Assembly (NCBI GenBank): GCA_023399375.1
Contig: JAEWPX010000147.1
Span: 1-54,195 of the forward strand
From: Pseudomonadota bacterium
GTDB lineage: Bacteria; Desulfobacterota; Desulfovibrionia; Desulfovibrionales; Desulfovibrionaceae
Direction: 5' to 3'
Length of the DNA: 54,195 nucleotides
Part shown: in pieces, positions 32,767 through 41,574 of the stretch
Layout: the number at the start of each line of letters is the position of its first letter
How positions within the stretch are numbered: position 1 is the first letter of the stretch
Translations under genes and position numbers: made by a program
Notes under the pieces: generated by a model
Databases searched by the model: none
What the model was told of the DNA's origin: nothing
What the model saw: the letters and a program-made list of their open reading frames with translations, nothing else

Positions 32767-33747
32767 TTAGAGCCAGGGCAGCACCTTCTCGGCGAAGTAG
32801 GTGATGATCATGTCCGCGCCGGCGCGCTTGATGCCGGTGAGCGACTCCAGGATGGCCCGTTTCTCGTCGAGCCAGCCGTTGGCGATGGCCGCTTGCAGCA
32901 TGGCGTATTCGCCGCTGACCTGATAGGCGGCGATGGGCGTGTCGAAGCTGTCGCGAAGGAGCCGCACCACGTCGAGATAGGGCATGGCCGGCTTGACCAT
33001 GAGGATGTCCGCGCCCTCTTCCAGATCGGCCGCGGCCTCGCGCAGCCCCTCGCGCACGTTGGCCGGGTCCATCTGGTAGCCTTTGCGGTCGCCGAAGGCC
33101 GGGGCGCTCTCGGCGGCCTCGCGGAACGGGCCGTAGAAGGCCGAGGCGTACTTGACGGCATAGGACATGATCGGAATGTGGGAAAAGCCCGCGTCGTCCA
33201 GGGCGGCGCGGATGGCCGCGACCCGGCCGTCCATCATGTCCGAGGGCGCGATGATGTCCGCCCCGGCGCGGGCGTGGCTCACGGCCGTCTTGGCGAGCAG
33301 TTCCAGGGTGGCGTCGTTTTTCACCTCGCCGTGGCCGTCGAGCAGGCCGCAGTGGCCGTGGCTCGTGTATTCGCACAGGCACACGTCCGTGACCACGGCC
33401 AGTTGCGGATAGGTCTCCTTGAGGCGCATCACCGCGCGCTGCACGATGCCGTCGTCGGCGTAGGCCCCGGAGCCGGCCGGGTCCTTCTTATCGGGCAGGC
33501 CGAACACGATCACCGAACGCAGCCCCATGTCCATGGCCGCGCCCACGCGGGCGACGAGTTTTTCCACGGAAAGCTGGGATTGGCCGGGCATGGAGCCGAG
33601 CGGCTTCTCGTAATCCGCTTCGGGCGTATCCACCACGAAATAGCCCTGGATGAGATCGTCGGGACGCAGTTCGGTCTCGCGCACCATGTCGCGCAAAAAC
33701 GCCGTACGGCGCAACCGGCGGCCGCGATGAAAATCGCCGAAAGCCAT
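32767..33747 (-). CDS. hemB: Porphobilinogen synthase (delta-aminolevulinate dehydratase)
   Basis: A 326-residue enzyme joining two 5-aminolevulinate molecules to porphobilinogen. Motifs: IQGYFVVDTP, SVIVFGLPDKKDPAGSGAY, the zinc-type cysteine site VCLCEYTSHGHCG (three Cys near residues 120-130), IIAPSDMMDGRV with the active-site region, MSYAVKYASAFYGPFREAA with the Schiff-base Lys region, and ADILMVKPAMPYLD with the second Lys. Cys-rich rather than Asp-rich metal site, so a zinc enzyme is expected. ATG 33747 follows GAGG seven bases upstream. It precedes ahbD on the same strand. Confidence 0.97.
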   Translation of the reverse strand: MAFGDFHRGRRLRRTAFLRDMVRETELRPDDLIQGYFVVDTPEADYEKPLGSMPGQSQLSVEKLVARVGAAMDMGLRSVIVFGLPDKKDPAGSGAYADDGIVQRAVMRLKETYPQLAVVTDVCLCEYTSHGHCGLLDGHGEVKNDATLELLAKTAVSHARAGADIIAPSDMMDGRVAAIRAALDDAGFSHIPIMSYAVKYASAFYGPFREAAESAPAFGDRKGYQMDPANVREGLREAAADLEEGADILMVKPAMPYLDVVRLLRDSFDTPIAAYQVSGEYAMLQAAIANGWLDEKRAILESLTGIKRAGADMIITYFAEKVLPWL

Positions 33748-33773
33748 GCATAACCTCGCTTGCTTGCGTTGGA

Positions 33774-35021
33774 TCAGTTCTTGCGGACCGGGAAGAACGC
33801 GCCCACGATTTCGTCGATCTGGTCCCGACCCGCCTCGGCCACCGCGGCCAGACGGCCGGGGTCGAGCCCGAGCGTGGCCCAGGCCTCGGGGTCGAGCGCA
33901 GGCACCATCACCGACGCCGGCGGCGTGTGCCCGAGGGCCACGGCCATGATGTCGGCCAGATGCAGGACGGCCGCCTCGACGTCTCCCGGACAGGACGACG
34001 GCGTATGGTGGCAGGAAACCGTGGTCACGAGGGCCTCGGGGAACTTCCAGGCCTTGAGCAAAAGCCCCCCGATCAGCGGATGGGAAAAACCCAGCACCTC
34101 GTTTTCGGCCACGCACAGGGGCGTCATGTTGCCCTTGGCGTAATAGATGGCCTCCACGGCGGCGTGGGGAAGCTTCTTGAAGATGACGAGCCGGCCGATG
34201 TCGTGGAGCACGCCGGCCACGAACAGCCGCTCGGACCCCTTGCCGGCGGCGGCGTCGCCAAGCAGCCGGGCAAAAACCCCCACGGCCATGGAATGCTCCC
34301 AGAACGTGCGCATGTTGATCAGTTCCGGGGGAATGTCCTTGAAGGCGTTCATGGCCGCGATGCCGAGCGCCAGGGTGGAGACTTCCTGGCTGCCGAGGAC
34401 CATGACCGCCCGGCTGATGGAGTCCACGCGATGGGGCAGGCCGTAGAACGGGCTGTTGACGAGCTTTAGGAGCTTGGCCGTCAGGCTCGTGTCCTTGCTG
34501 ATGACGTCGGCCACCTGGGACGAACTGCTCACGGGCGAATCGAGCACCTGGCGGATCTTGAAATAGATGTCCGGGAAGGACGCCAGCTTGACCTCGCTGT
34601 CCACGAGGTCCTCCACGCCGCCTTCTTCGCGGAAAAAGAGGTCGCCCATGGACTCGGCCCGGGGATTGGGGCCGATCTCGGGCGCGATGGGCACGCCGTC
34701 GGCCAGGGCGCGGGCCTGGGCCATGACGGCGATTTCATAGAGCGCGGCAATGGCGGGATGGGACAGGTCGTTGACCAGGAACCGGCGGCCGACATGGGCG
34801 GCGCTTTCCTGGAGCAGCGCCTCGGTCACGTCTCCCGCGCCCGCGTCGTCGCTCCCGGGATCGGCCACGTCGGCCCCGTGCACGCCGCGCTTGCGCAGGC
34901 TGCCGATGAGGCTGTCCGTGAGCGTCATGCCCTTGGGCAACAGCATCTTGCCGTCAGACCCCAGGAGATCCGACGCCAGCACCATGCCCGGTTCGAGCGC
35001 ATCCACGGGGAGCCTGCCCAC
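33774..35021 (-). CDS. HDOD-domain signalling protein
   Basis: A 415-residue cytoplasmic protein. The HDOD domain (about residues 145-350) includes LPHRVDSISRAVMVLGSQEV, WEHSMAVGVFARLL, FVAGVLHDIGRLVI and FSHPLIGGLLLKAWKFPE. Many HD-type His/Asp residues remain (VLHDIG), but HDOD proteins usually lack phosphodiesterase activity and act as signalling scaffolds. Residues 1-140 are a separate N-terminal region (LPVDALEPGMVLASDLLGSDG at the start), as in HD-GYP and HDOD proteins. GTG 35021 has AAGGA seven bases upstream. It lies upstream of hemB on the same strand, 26 bases from it, so it may be co-transcribed with the heme genes; a sigma-70-like promoter is at 35074-35103. Confidence 0.85.
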   Translation of the reverse strand: MGRLPVDALEPGMVLASDLLGSDGKMLLPKGMTLTDSLIGSLRKRGVHGADVADPGSDDAGAGDVTEALLQESAAHVGRRFLVNDLSHPAIAALYEIAVMAQARALADGVPIAPEIGPNPRAESMGDLFFREEGGVEDLVDSEVKLASFPDIYFKIRQVLDSPVSSSSQVADVISKDTSLTAKLLKLVNSPFYGLPHRVDSISRAVMVLGSQEVSTLALGIAAMNAFKDIPPELINMRTFWEHSMAVGVFARLLGDAAAGKGSERLFVAGVLHDIGRLVIFKKLPHAAVEAIYYAKGNMTPLCVAENEVLGFSHPLIGGLLLKAWKFPEALVTTVSCHHTPSSCPGDVEAAVLHLADIMAVALGHTPPASVMVPALDPEAWATLGLDPGRLAAVAEAGRDQIDEIVGAFFPVRKN

Positions 35022-35073
35022 AATGCGATCCTTTCCGCGCCGCTTGTTGGGGAATTTGCGCGGTTTCCATTGT

Positions 35074-35103
35074 CTTATATTCCTTTTCCCCGGGCATGGT
35101 CAA
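35074..35103 (-). promoter_or_regulatory. Sigma-70-like promoter of the HDOD-hemB-ahbD run
   Basis: Read on the minus strand: TTGACC (35103-35098), 18 bases, TATAAG (35079-35074). Just upstream of it, on the side of the divergent small gene, is a tandem 13-base repeat (35111-35136). Confidence 0.5.
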
Positions 35104-35110
35104 CTGGCGC

Positions 35111-35136
35111 GAGAACGCTTTACGAGAACGCTTTAC
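35111..35136. repeat. Tandem duplication of 13 bases
   Basis: GAGAACGCTTTAC occurs twice head-to-tail (35111-35123 and 35124-35136) in the divergent region between the HDOD gene and the small plus-strand gene. It may be a duplicated regulator site or a replication slip. Confidence 0.8.
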
Positions 35137-35212
35137 AGGCTCGCGGCCCGGGAGTATGACGCCCCCCGACAAAAACAACCGCCACGGGCGTGGCCTGGGG
35201 GAGAAGGACGCA

Positions 35213-35458
35213 ATGAGCGCAAGCGCGGCATCGCTGGCCAAGGTCAAGGATCTCAACACCATCACCGTCGCCAAGGCCGGACCTGTCCCGACCGTGGATG
35301 ATACGGCCAAGCTGGCCGTGGCCGTGGAAGCCCTCTCGGCCATCGCCGGCGAAAACGACCTGACCTGCCTGCGGGCCCTGTTCCGCATGCGACGCCGGGC
35401 CGAAGAGGCGCTGCTGTCCATCCGCGGCATGCGCCCCGACCAGCACACCCTGTTCTAG
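35213..35458 (+). CDS. Small conserved-looking protein, unknown function
   Basis: An 81-residue soluble protein, no membrane helix or signal. The sequence splits into a linker-like start (ASLAKVKDLNTITVAKAGPVPT) and a helical, Arg-rich end (CLRALFRMRRRAEEALLSI). ATG 35213 follows GAGAAGGA at about 35201-35208. It is divergent from the HDOD gene; the downstream region holds a dispersed palindromic repeat and a bidirectional terminator. Composition and the good ribosome site support a real gene; the function is unknown. Confidence 0.7.
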   Translation: MSASAASLAKVKDLNTITVAKAGPVPTVDDTAKLAVAVEALSAIAGENDLTCLRALFRMRRRAEEALLSIRGMRPDQHTLF

Positions 35459-35496
35459 GTTCGAGGAGAGGTCGGGGGAAGGGGAAAAGGGGGAGG

Positions 35497-35537
35497 AACG
35501 CCTCCGGCGGCCAAAGGGCTTCGCCCTCTGGACTCCC
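35497..35537 (+). repeat. Dispersed palindromic repeat, copy 1
   Basis: Carries CGCCTCCGGCGGCCAAAGGG, a short spacer, then CCCTCTGGACTCCC. The same unit occurs at 37671-37709 and, inverted, at 37803-37848. All copies lie between genes. Confidence 0.8.
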
Positions 35538-35640
35538 TGAAAGGTTGCAACAGGATCGCAACGACAGTTCGGTCCTGAAGCCTCTTCCGGGCTGCCCTGC
35601 TTTACTCCACGAGCGACTTTCGATTTTTTCCATCCAGTGC

Positions 35641-35673
35641 AAAAGGGCCGTACGCCACGCGCACGGCCCTTTT
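35641..35673. terminator. Bidirectional intrinsic terminator
   Basis: AAAAGGGCCGT (35641-35651) pairs with ACGGCCCTTTT (35663-35673), with A-tract and T-tract on the two sides, so it can stop ahbC (minus) and the small plus-strand gene. Confidence 0.85.
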
Positions 35674-35694
35674 TCGCGTCCCTTGGACAAACGA

Positions 35695-36882
35695 TTATTC
35701 TTCGGGGCGGATCTCGTCGTCGGTCAGGAAGCAGGCCGGGTCCGGAGCCCAGACGTCGCCGGAGACGGCTTCGGCCCGGGCGCGGAAGTTGCCGCCGCAG
35801 ATTTCGAGATAGCGGCAGGCCGCGCAGCGCCCGGTCACGTGGCGCTTCTTGTCCTTGAGCTTGGCGAGCAGTTCGATCGCCGGGTCGTCCCAGATCTGGG
35901 AGAACGGCCGTTCGCGCACGTTGCCGAACACGTGGTTGCGCCAGAACTGGTCGGCGTGCACCTTGCCGTCCCAGGAAATGCAGCCGATGCCGCGGCCGGA
36001 ACTGTTGCCCTCGTTGAAGGAGAGCAGTTCCTTGACCTCGGCCGCCCGGGCCGGGTCCTCGCGCAGCAGGCGCAGGTAGACGTAGGGGCCGTCGGCGTGG
36101 TTGTCGACGGTGAGCACTTCCTTGGGAATTCCCGCGTCGTGCAGCGCCCGCGTGCGGTCCATGATGAGGTCCACGAGCGCCCGCGTGGCGGCATGGTCCA
36201 GGTCTTCCTTGATGAGCTCCGAGCCGCGCCCGGCGTAGACCAGGTGATAAAAGCAGATGCGCGGCACTTCGAGGTCGCGCAGGAGGTCGAACAGCAGCGG
36301 CACTTCGCCGGCGTTGCGCTTGTTGATGGTGAAGCGCAGCCCGACCTTGAGCCCTTCCTGCTGGCAGTTCTCGATGCCCTGCAAGGCCTTCTTGTAGGAA
36401 CCGGCCACGCCGCGGAAGCGGTCGTGGACCTCTTCGCCGCCGTCCAGGGAGATGCCGACGTAGGACAGCCCCACGGCCTTGAGTTCGCGCGCCTTGTCGC
36501 GGGTAATGAGCGTGCCGTTGGTGGAGATGACGGCGCGCATGCCGCGCGCGGTGGCGTGGGAGGCCAGTTCGGTCAGGTCCTTGCGCACCAGCGGCTCGCC
36601 GCCGGAAAAGAGCATGACCGGCGCGCCGTAGGCGGCCAGATCGTCGATCATGGCCTTGGCCTCGGCCGTGCCGATGTCGTCCACGCCTTCGGGGTCCACG
36701 GCCTTGGCGTAGCAGTGCACGCACTTGAGGTTGCAGCGCCGGGTCATGTTCCAGACCACGACGGGCTTTTTGTCCTTGGAAAATTGCAGCAGGTGGGACG
36801 GCAGCTTGCCGGACTCACGGCCGTAGCGCAACGCGTCCGAGGGTTCCACCCCGCCGCAGTAAAGCTTGGATATGCCGATCAT
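35695..36882 (-). CDS. ahbC: AhbC, 12,18-didecarboxysiroheme deacetylase (radical SAM)
   Basis: A 395-residue enzyme that removes the acetate side chains of 12,18-didecarboxysiroheme to give Fe-coproporphyrin III, the AhbD substrate. The start MIGISKLYCGGVEPSDALRYG is typical of AhbC (quoted to 20 residues as IGISKLYCGGVEPSDALRYG). The radical SAM triad is CNLKCVHC near residue 52, then FSGGEPLVRKDL; C-terminal cluster cysteines are in GCISWDGK, RCAACRYLEICGGNFRAR and DPACF. ATG 36882 has AGAGGA upstream. It is separated from ahbD-hemB by the HDOD gene and the small gene, and has its own promoter-like AT-rich stretch near 36915-36930. Confidence 0.93.
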   Translation of the reverse strand: MIGISKLYCGGVEPSDALRYGRESGKLPSHLLQFSKDKKPVVVWNMTRRCNLKCVHCYAKAVDPEGVDDIGTAEAKAMIDDLAAYGAPVMLFSGGEPLVRKDLTELASHATARGMRAVISTNGTLITRDKARELKAVGLSYVGISLDGGEEVHDRFRGVAGSYKKALQGIENCQQEGLKVGLRFTINKRNAGEVPLLFDLLRDLEVPRICFYHLVYAGRGSELIKEDLDHAATRALVDLIMDRTRALHDAGIPKEVLTVDNHADGPYVYLRLLREDPARAAEVKELLSFNEGNSSGRGIGCISWDGKVHADQFWRNHVFGNVRERPFSQIWDDPAIELLAKLKDKKRHVTGRCAACRYLEICGGNFRARAEAVSGDVWAPDPACFLTDDEIRPEE

Positions 36883-37000
36883 GAAAAGTCCTCTGTTTCG
36901 TTGGGTGGGAAGGCCCTATAATACATTTTTGCCGCACGGGGTAGAGGGCGGCGAAAACGCGGCTGCGGCGGCAACCCCCCGGGATGTCGGGGCAAGACGC

Positions 37001-37636
37001 TCAGGGCTTCCTGGCGGTCATCAAAAAAACCGGAAAGCTGCGCACGCCGCAGCACTGTGCGGGCTTCTCGATGACGGCCGCGGTCACGGCGTCGATGTCG
37101 GTGAAGCCGATGCCGGCCAGGGTATCGGCCAGCTCCAGGCGGTCGAAACCGAAATGGTGCACCCCGGCGTTGTCGTCGTGAAAGGCCCCGCCTTCGCTGT
37201 CGAGGTCGGCCAGGGCGATGCGGCCGCCTTTTTGCGCGGCGGCGAACAGGCGCTTCAGGACGGCGTCCAGTTCGGCCACATGGTGCAGGGCCATGGCGCT
37301 GGCCACGAGGTCGTAGCGCCCGGGCAGCGGGTCGCCGGCGGCGAGGTCGGCCAGGATGGTGGCCACGTTGCCGAGCCCCGCGGCCTCGATCTTGGCGTCC
37401 AGGGCGGCGAGCATGCCCGGCGAAAAATCCAGGCCCGTGACGCGCTCGCAGCGCCGGGAGAGTTCCAGGGTGAGCAGGCCCGTGCCGCAGCCGAAATCCA
37501 GGGCGTCGGGCACGGGCTGACGGAAGAGTCCCGCCCGCTCCATGGCCGCGGCGATGTCCTGCGTGAGTTTGCGGCGGTGGGGGCTGGCGTCCCAGGCGGC
37601 GGCCCTGGCGTCAAAAAGAGCGGCGTCATCGGTCAT
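37001..37636 (-). CDS. Class I SAM-dependent methyltransferase
   Basis: A 211-residue enzyme. The SAM loop is LDFGCGTGLLTLELSRR near residue 47, followed by VTGLDFSPGMLAALD (acidic residue at strand 2), YDLVASAMALHHV (motif like small-molecule methyltransferases) and GRIALADLDSEGG. It resembles UbiE/Coq5-like and YcgJ-like proteins; the substrate is unknown. ATG 37636 has AAGGAA upstream. It is upstream of ahbC on the same strand with 118 bases between, so co-transcription is possible but ahbC also has promoter-like sequence. Confidence 0.85.
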   Translation of the reverse strand: MTDDAALFDARAAAWDASPHRRKLTQDIAAAMERAGLFRQPVPDALDFGCGTGLLTLELSRRCERVTGLDFSPGMLAALDAKIEAAGLGNVATILADLAAGDPLPGRYDLVASAMALHHVAELDAVLKRLFAAAQKGGRIALADLDSEGGAFHDDNAGVHHFGFDRLELADTLAGIGFTDIDAVTAAVIEKPAQCCGVRSFPVFLMTARKP

Positions 37637-37670
37637 ATAAGGGTTCCTTCGAGAGAATGCTCGGGGAGAT

Positions 37671-37709
37671 GCCTCCGGCGGCCAAAGGGCTCATGCCCTT
37701 TGGAATCCC
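37671..37709 (+). repeat. Dispersed palindromic repeat, copy 2
   Basis: GCCTCCGGCGGCCAAAGGGC-TCAT-GCCCTTTGG plus ATCCC. The inner CCAAAGGGC/GCCCTTTGG (37682-37690, 37695-37703) is a perfect 9-bp stem with a 4-base loop. Confidence 0.8.
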
Positions 37710-37802
37710 GCAACGAGGTAACGAGTGATGCAATTGCAACGTAAGGGCCGTTTCCAGCTGCTCCCGATTGTACCCGCATCAGAGCTGTCCGAAATCCTTG
37801 CA

Positions 37803-37848
37803 GGGAGTCCAGAGGGCGGTAGCCCTTTGGCCGCCGGAGGCGTTCTTC
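37803..37848 (-). repeat. Dispersed palindromic repeat, copy 3 (inverted)
   Basis: Reverse complement of the unit in copies 1 and 2, including AACGCCTCCGGCGGCCAAAG and CCCTCTGGACTCCC. With copy 2 it forms an inverted pair about 93 bases apart in the space between the methyltransferase and the response regulator. Confidence 0.8.
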
Positions 37849-37887
37849 CTGACCATATCGAGCAAGCATTTCCGCCCGGGGGGAGGA

Positions 37888-38280
37888 TCAGGCGGGGCCG
37901 GCCTTGGCCTTGGCCACGGCCGCGGCGAGCTTGGCGAGCAGTTCGTCGATGTCGCAGGGTTTGAGCAGGTAGTCGGCGGCCCCGGCCTGCATGCCGTCCT
38001 TGGCCGCCTCTTCGGAACCGTGTCCGGTGAGCATGATCACGGGCATGGCCGGCACCATCTTCCGGAACACCTTGAGCACCTCGATGCCGTCCATGTCCAC
38101 CATCTTGAGGTCGCATACGGCCGCGTCGAAATCGCGTTCCCGCAGCAGCCGCAGGCCCTCTGCCCCGGACTGGGCCACCTCCACGGCAAGACCCCGACGG
38201 CGCAGGCGCTTGGACAGCACGTCGGTAAAGCCCGCCTCGTCGTCCACAAGAAGGACCCGCAAGGGGATCGGTTCGCTCAT
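37888..38280 (-). CDS. Stand-alone response regulator receiver
   Basis: A 130-residue CheY-like receiver with no output domain. VLLVDDEAGF (acidic pair), the phosphoacceptor Asp in AAVCDLKMVDMDG near residue 57, VIMLTGHGSEE (Thr) and YLLKPCDIDELL (Lys) are all present. It starts 18 bases after the Cache histidine kinase on the same strand and is its obvious partner; with no DNA-binding domain, it probably signals by protein contact or phosphorelay. Followed by the inverted repeat pair rather than a clear terminator. Confidence 0.93.
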   Translation of the reverse strand: MSEPIPLRVLLVDDEAGFTDVLSKRLRRRGLAVEVAQSGAEGLRLLRERDFDAAVCDLKMVDMDGIEVLKVFRKMVPAMPVIMLTGHGSEEAAKDGMQAGAADYLLKPCDIDELLAKLAAAVAKAKAGPA

Positions 38281-38298
38281 GTCTGTCCTCGGGGTCGC

Positions 38299-40029
38299 TT
38301 AGGCCTGTTGCGGCGGAGTCTGCGGCGCCTCGCCCCCGGGCTTGCCCGCCGCCGGCAGGGCGATGCGGAAGGTCGTGCCCTGCTCGGGCGCGGATTCCAC
38401 GCTGATTTCGCCGCCGAGCTTCTTCACGATGCCGTAGCAGATGGAAAGGCCCAGGCCCGTGCCCTTGCCCACGGCCTTGGTGGTGAAAAAGGGCTCGAAG
38501 ATGCGCGCGGCCACGGCCTTGGGCATGCCGTGCCCCGTGTCCTTGACGGAAAGCACCACGCGGTCGCCGGCAAGGCGGGTGGCGAGGGTCAGGTCGCCGC
38601 CGTTGCGCTCCATGGCGTCCAGGGCGTTGTTGACGAGGTTGAGCACGAGCTGCTGCAATTCCGAGGGCGAGCCGGCCACGTGGGGCAGGCCCTCGCCCAG
38701 GTCGGTCGCGATGTGCACGTTGACGTAGCGGGCGCGCTTTTCGGACAGCTCGGCCATCTCGGCCACCAGCTCGTTGAGGTCGAGCTCCTTGATGCGCTCG
38801 TCGGTCTTGCGGGCGAAGCTCAGGAGCTTGTGCGTGATTTCCTTGCAGCGCGAGCCCTGCTGGCGGATCTGGTCCAGGGCGCGGCGCATCTCGGTCATGT
38901 TCGCCGGCGTGCCGTAGTCGTCGTCGGCCAGGATGTCGGAAACCCAGCCGGCCTCCTCCATCATGATCGCCACGGGGTTGTTGATCTCGTGGGCGATGCC
39001 GGCGGCCAGCTCCCCGACCGAGGCCAGCTTGCCGGCCTCGATGACCTGATCGTTCAACAGGTCGCGCTCGGCGTCGGCCGCGGCCACGCGCGACACCATG
39101 CGCCTGGCCAGCACCCAACAGGCGGCCAGGACGCCGATGCCGCCGAGCACCACGATGGCGATGGCGAGAAGCCGCGTGCGGTAGAGCGCCGGGAAGGCGT
39201 CGGCCTCGTCCTGCTGGTAGACCAGGGCCCAGTCGCCGTCCTTGAACACGCTGGCCACGTACAGGAGCTGGCGTCCGGTTTCCGGGTCCTCGTGGGTGAA
39301 AACGAGCGGCTGGTCCTCGGCCTGGGTCGGCGTGCCGCCCGGACCGCCCCAGATTTGCGCGCGCAAAAAGGGCGCGTCGAGCTTCGGGGCGCGTTTGGGC
39401 GTGGTCTGCAACTCGCCCCGGGAATTGAGGATGAAGGCCTGGCCCGTGGCGCCCTGGCCGATGTTTTCCACAAGCCGGTTGAAGGCGGCGAAATCGATGG
39501 CCGCCCGCACCAGGTATTCGCGCCCGTCGTGGGCCACGCGCACGGCGACCACGAAGTGCGGCAGGCCGCGCAGGCCCAGAAAGACGTCGCTGACGGTCAG
39601 GTCGCCCTTTTTGGCGGCGCGAAACCACGGGGCTTCGGCATAGTCCGCCCGTCCCAGGCGAAACGGCCCGGCATAGGAAAGGAGCACGCCCGCGGCGTCC
39701 ACGAGGCCGAGGTCCACGAACACGCCGCCGTGCTCGTGCTGCATGGTTGCTAGCAGCAGCGCCAGGCGGCGGTCGTCGGTGAAGTCGTCGAAGGGAGCGA
39801 TTTCGGCCAGCACGCGCAGCTCGGCGGCGGATTCCCGCAAAAACGCGCCCACCTGCTGCTTGTGCTTGAGCACGAGCTCCTCCAGGTGGGCCACGACCTT
39901 GGCCCGATAGGCGGTGTGGAACTGGTACCCGAGCACCAGGGCGCAGACGAGCAGCGGGGCCAGGGCGACCGCCGCCATCCAGGCCACCAGGACGCGTGTG
40001 AGGGATTGGTAGTAGTGCCTGTCGCTCAA
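38299..40029 (-). CDS. Membrane sensor histidine kinase with dCache domain
   Basis: A 576-residue kinase. Membrane helix 1 is about residues 12-35; an extracytoplasmic double-Cache-type sensor (about 40-290) has DLGLVDAAGVLLSYAGPF, YVRAAIDFAAFNR-like strands and GQAFILNSRGEL; membrane helix 2 is about 300-322. The dimerisation/phosphoacceptor helix is GELAAGIAHEINNP (His near 357). The ATP-binding domain shows NLVNNALDAM, DTGHGMP and GKGTGLGLSICYG. Cache sensors of this type bind small organic acids or amino acids; the ligand is unknown. The TTG start at 40029 is inferred; its Shine-Dalgarno (GGGG) is weak. Co-transcribed with the receiver. Confidence 0.9.
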   Translation of the reverse strand: MSDRHYYQSLTRVLVAWMAAVALAPLLVCALVLGYQFHTAYRAKVVAHLEELVLKHKQQVGAFLRESAAELRVLAEIAPFDDFTDDRRLALLLATMQHEHGGVFVDLGLVDAAGVLLSYAGPFRLGRADYAEAPWFRAAKKGDLTVSDVFLGLRGLPHFVVAVRVAHDGREYLVRAAIDFAAFNRLVENIGQGATGQAFILNSRGELQTTPKRAPKLDAPFLRAQIWGGPGGTPTQAEDQPLVFTHEDPETGRQLLYVASVFKDGDWALVYQQDEADAFPALYRTRLLAIAIVVLGGIGVLAACWVLARRMVSRVAAADAERDLLNDQVIEAGKLASVGELAAGIAHEINNPVAIMMEEAGWVSDILADDDYGTPANMTEMRRALDQIRQQGSRCKEITHKLLSFARKTDERIKELDLNELVAEMAELSEKRARYVNVHIATDLGEGLPHVAGSPSELQQLVLNLVNNALDAMERNGGDLTLATRLAGDRVVLSVKDTGHGMPKAVAARIFEPFFTTKAVGKGTGLGLSICYGIVKKLGGEISVESAPEQGTTFRIALPAAGKPGGEAPQTPPQQA

Positions 40030-40045
40030 GACGTACCCCGGGTGG

Positions 40046-40143
40046 CGGGAGACGGGATCACGGTGGCCAATCGCATGAAAAAAGCATACGTCTCCGGGAA
40101 GGCTTTTACAAGCCGCAGTTTCCCGAAACGATCCGTCTCCCGG
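40046..40143. repeat. Long-range inverted repeat in a divergent promoter region
   Basis: CGGGAGACGGGATC (40046-40059) matches the reverse complement of GATCCGTCTCCCGG (40130-40143) apart from one extra G. A related CGTCTCCGG copy lies between them. It spans almost the whole gap between the kinase and the plus-strand gene. Confidence 0.7.
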
Positions 40144-40151
40144 AGGCTTCC

Positions 40152-40634
40152 ATGGCCGAAGACGTCATCGATCTCAAACAGCAGCTGCGCGAACTCAAGG
40201 CCCACGAACAGCTTTCCGGCTTCACGGGCTTTTCCCTGGACCTGGGCCTCGGCGGCCAGGCCAAGGAGGGCGTGCTCAAGATCGCGGAGTTCGTGCGCCC
40301 CGACGGCTCGGGCTACCTCACCCTGACCTTCCAGACCGACCTCGACGACGCCCCGGGCCCGCGCGCGGCCCTGGCCGGCGTGTTCGACCGCTTCTCCCGT
40401 TTCGCCCAGGCCGCGGACGCGGCCACGGGCGCGGCCCGGTTCGGCCAGGGTTTCGAGTACCTCATGGTCGTGTCCGACGGCCTGGCCGACGGCGACGCCT
40501 GGTTCGTGGTGGAGTTCGACATCTACTACCTAGGACTGAGGGGCCGGTTGCGCACGCTGATCGAACAGTCCGTGCTGCCGGGGCTGGCCGCGGTCATGCC
40601 CGTGACCTTCGAGCCGGTCACCTGGTGGGAATGA
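40152..40634 (+). CDS. Conserved-looking small soluble protein, unknown function
   Basis: A 160-residue protein without signal or membrane helix. N-terminal MAEDVIDLKQQLRELKAHE is helical; the rest alternates strands and helices with QGFEYLMVVSDGLADGDAWF and VVEFDIYYLGLRGRL. I do not recognise the family. ATG 40152 follows GGAGG at about 40141-40146. It is divergent from the kinase across the inverted repeat and 136 bases before cdsA. Confidence 0.75.
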   Translation: MAEDVIDLKQQLRELKAHEQLSGFTGFSLDLGLGGQAKEGVLKIAEFVRPDGSGYLTLTFQTDLDDAPGPRAALAGVFDRFSRFAQAADAATGAARFGQGFEYLMVVSDGLADGDAWFVVEFDIYYLGLRGRLRTLIEQSVLPGLAAVMPVTFEPVTWWE

Positions 40635-40770
40635 CCGGCCGCGGCGGGCCGTGCGCGGGATTGGACGCAAGGGCGCTTTTGCACTAGCGTAAGAAGCCGT
40701 GCCGGCGCGCGGGGTGCGGCCCTGCGCACGCGCGACGTTGCGGACGCTTCCGGGAGTATTTCAGGACACC

Positions 40771-41559
<789 letters not shown>

Positions 41560-41574
41560 AGGAGGACCGCCGCC

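Noticed and set aside
33480..33500. CCGATAA on the minus strand inside hemB
   Set aside because: No TAAA-type -35 at the right distance, and it lies within coding sequence.
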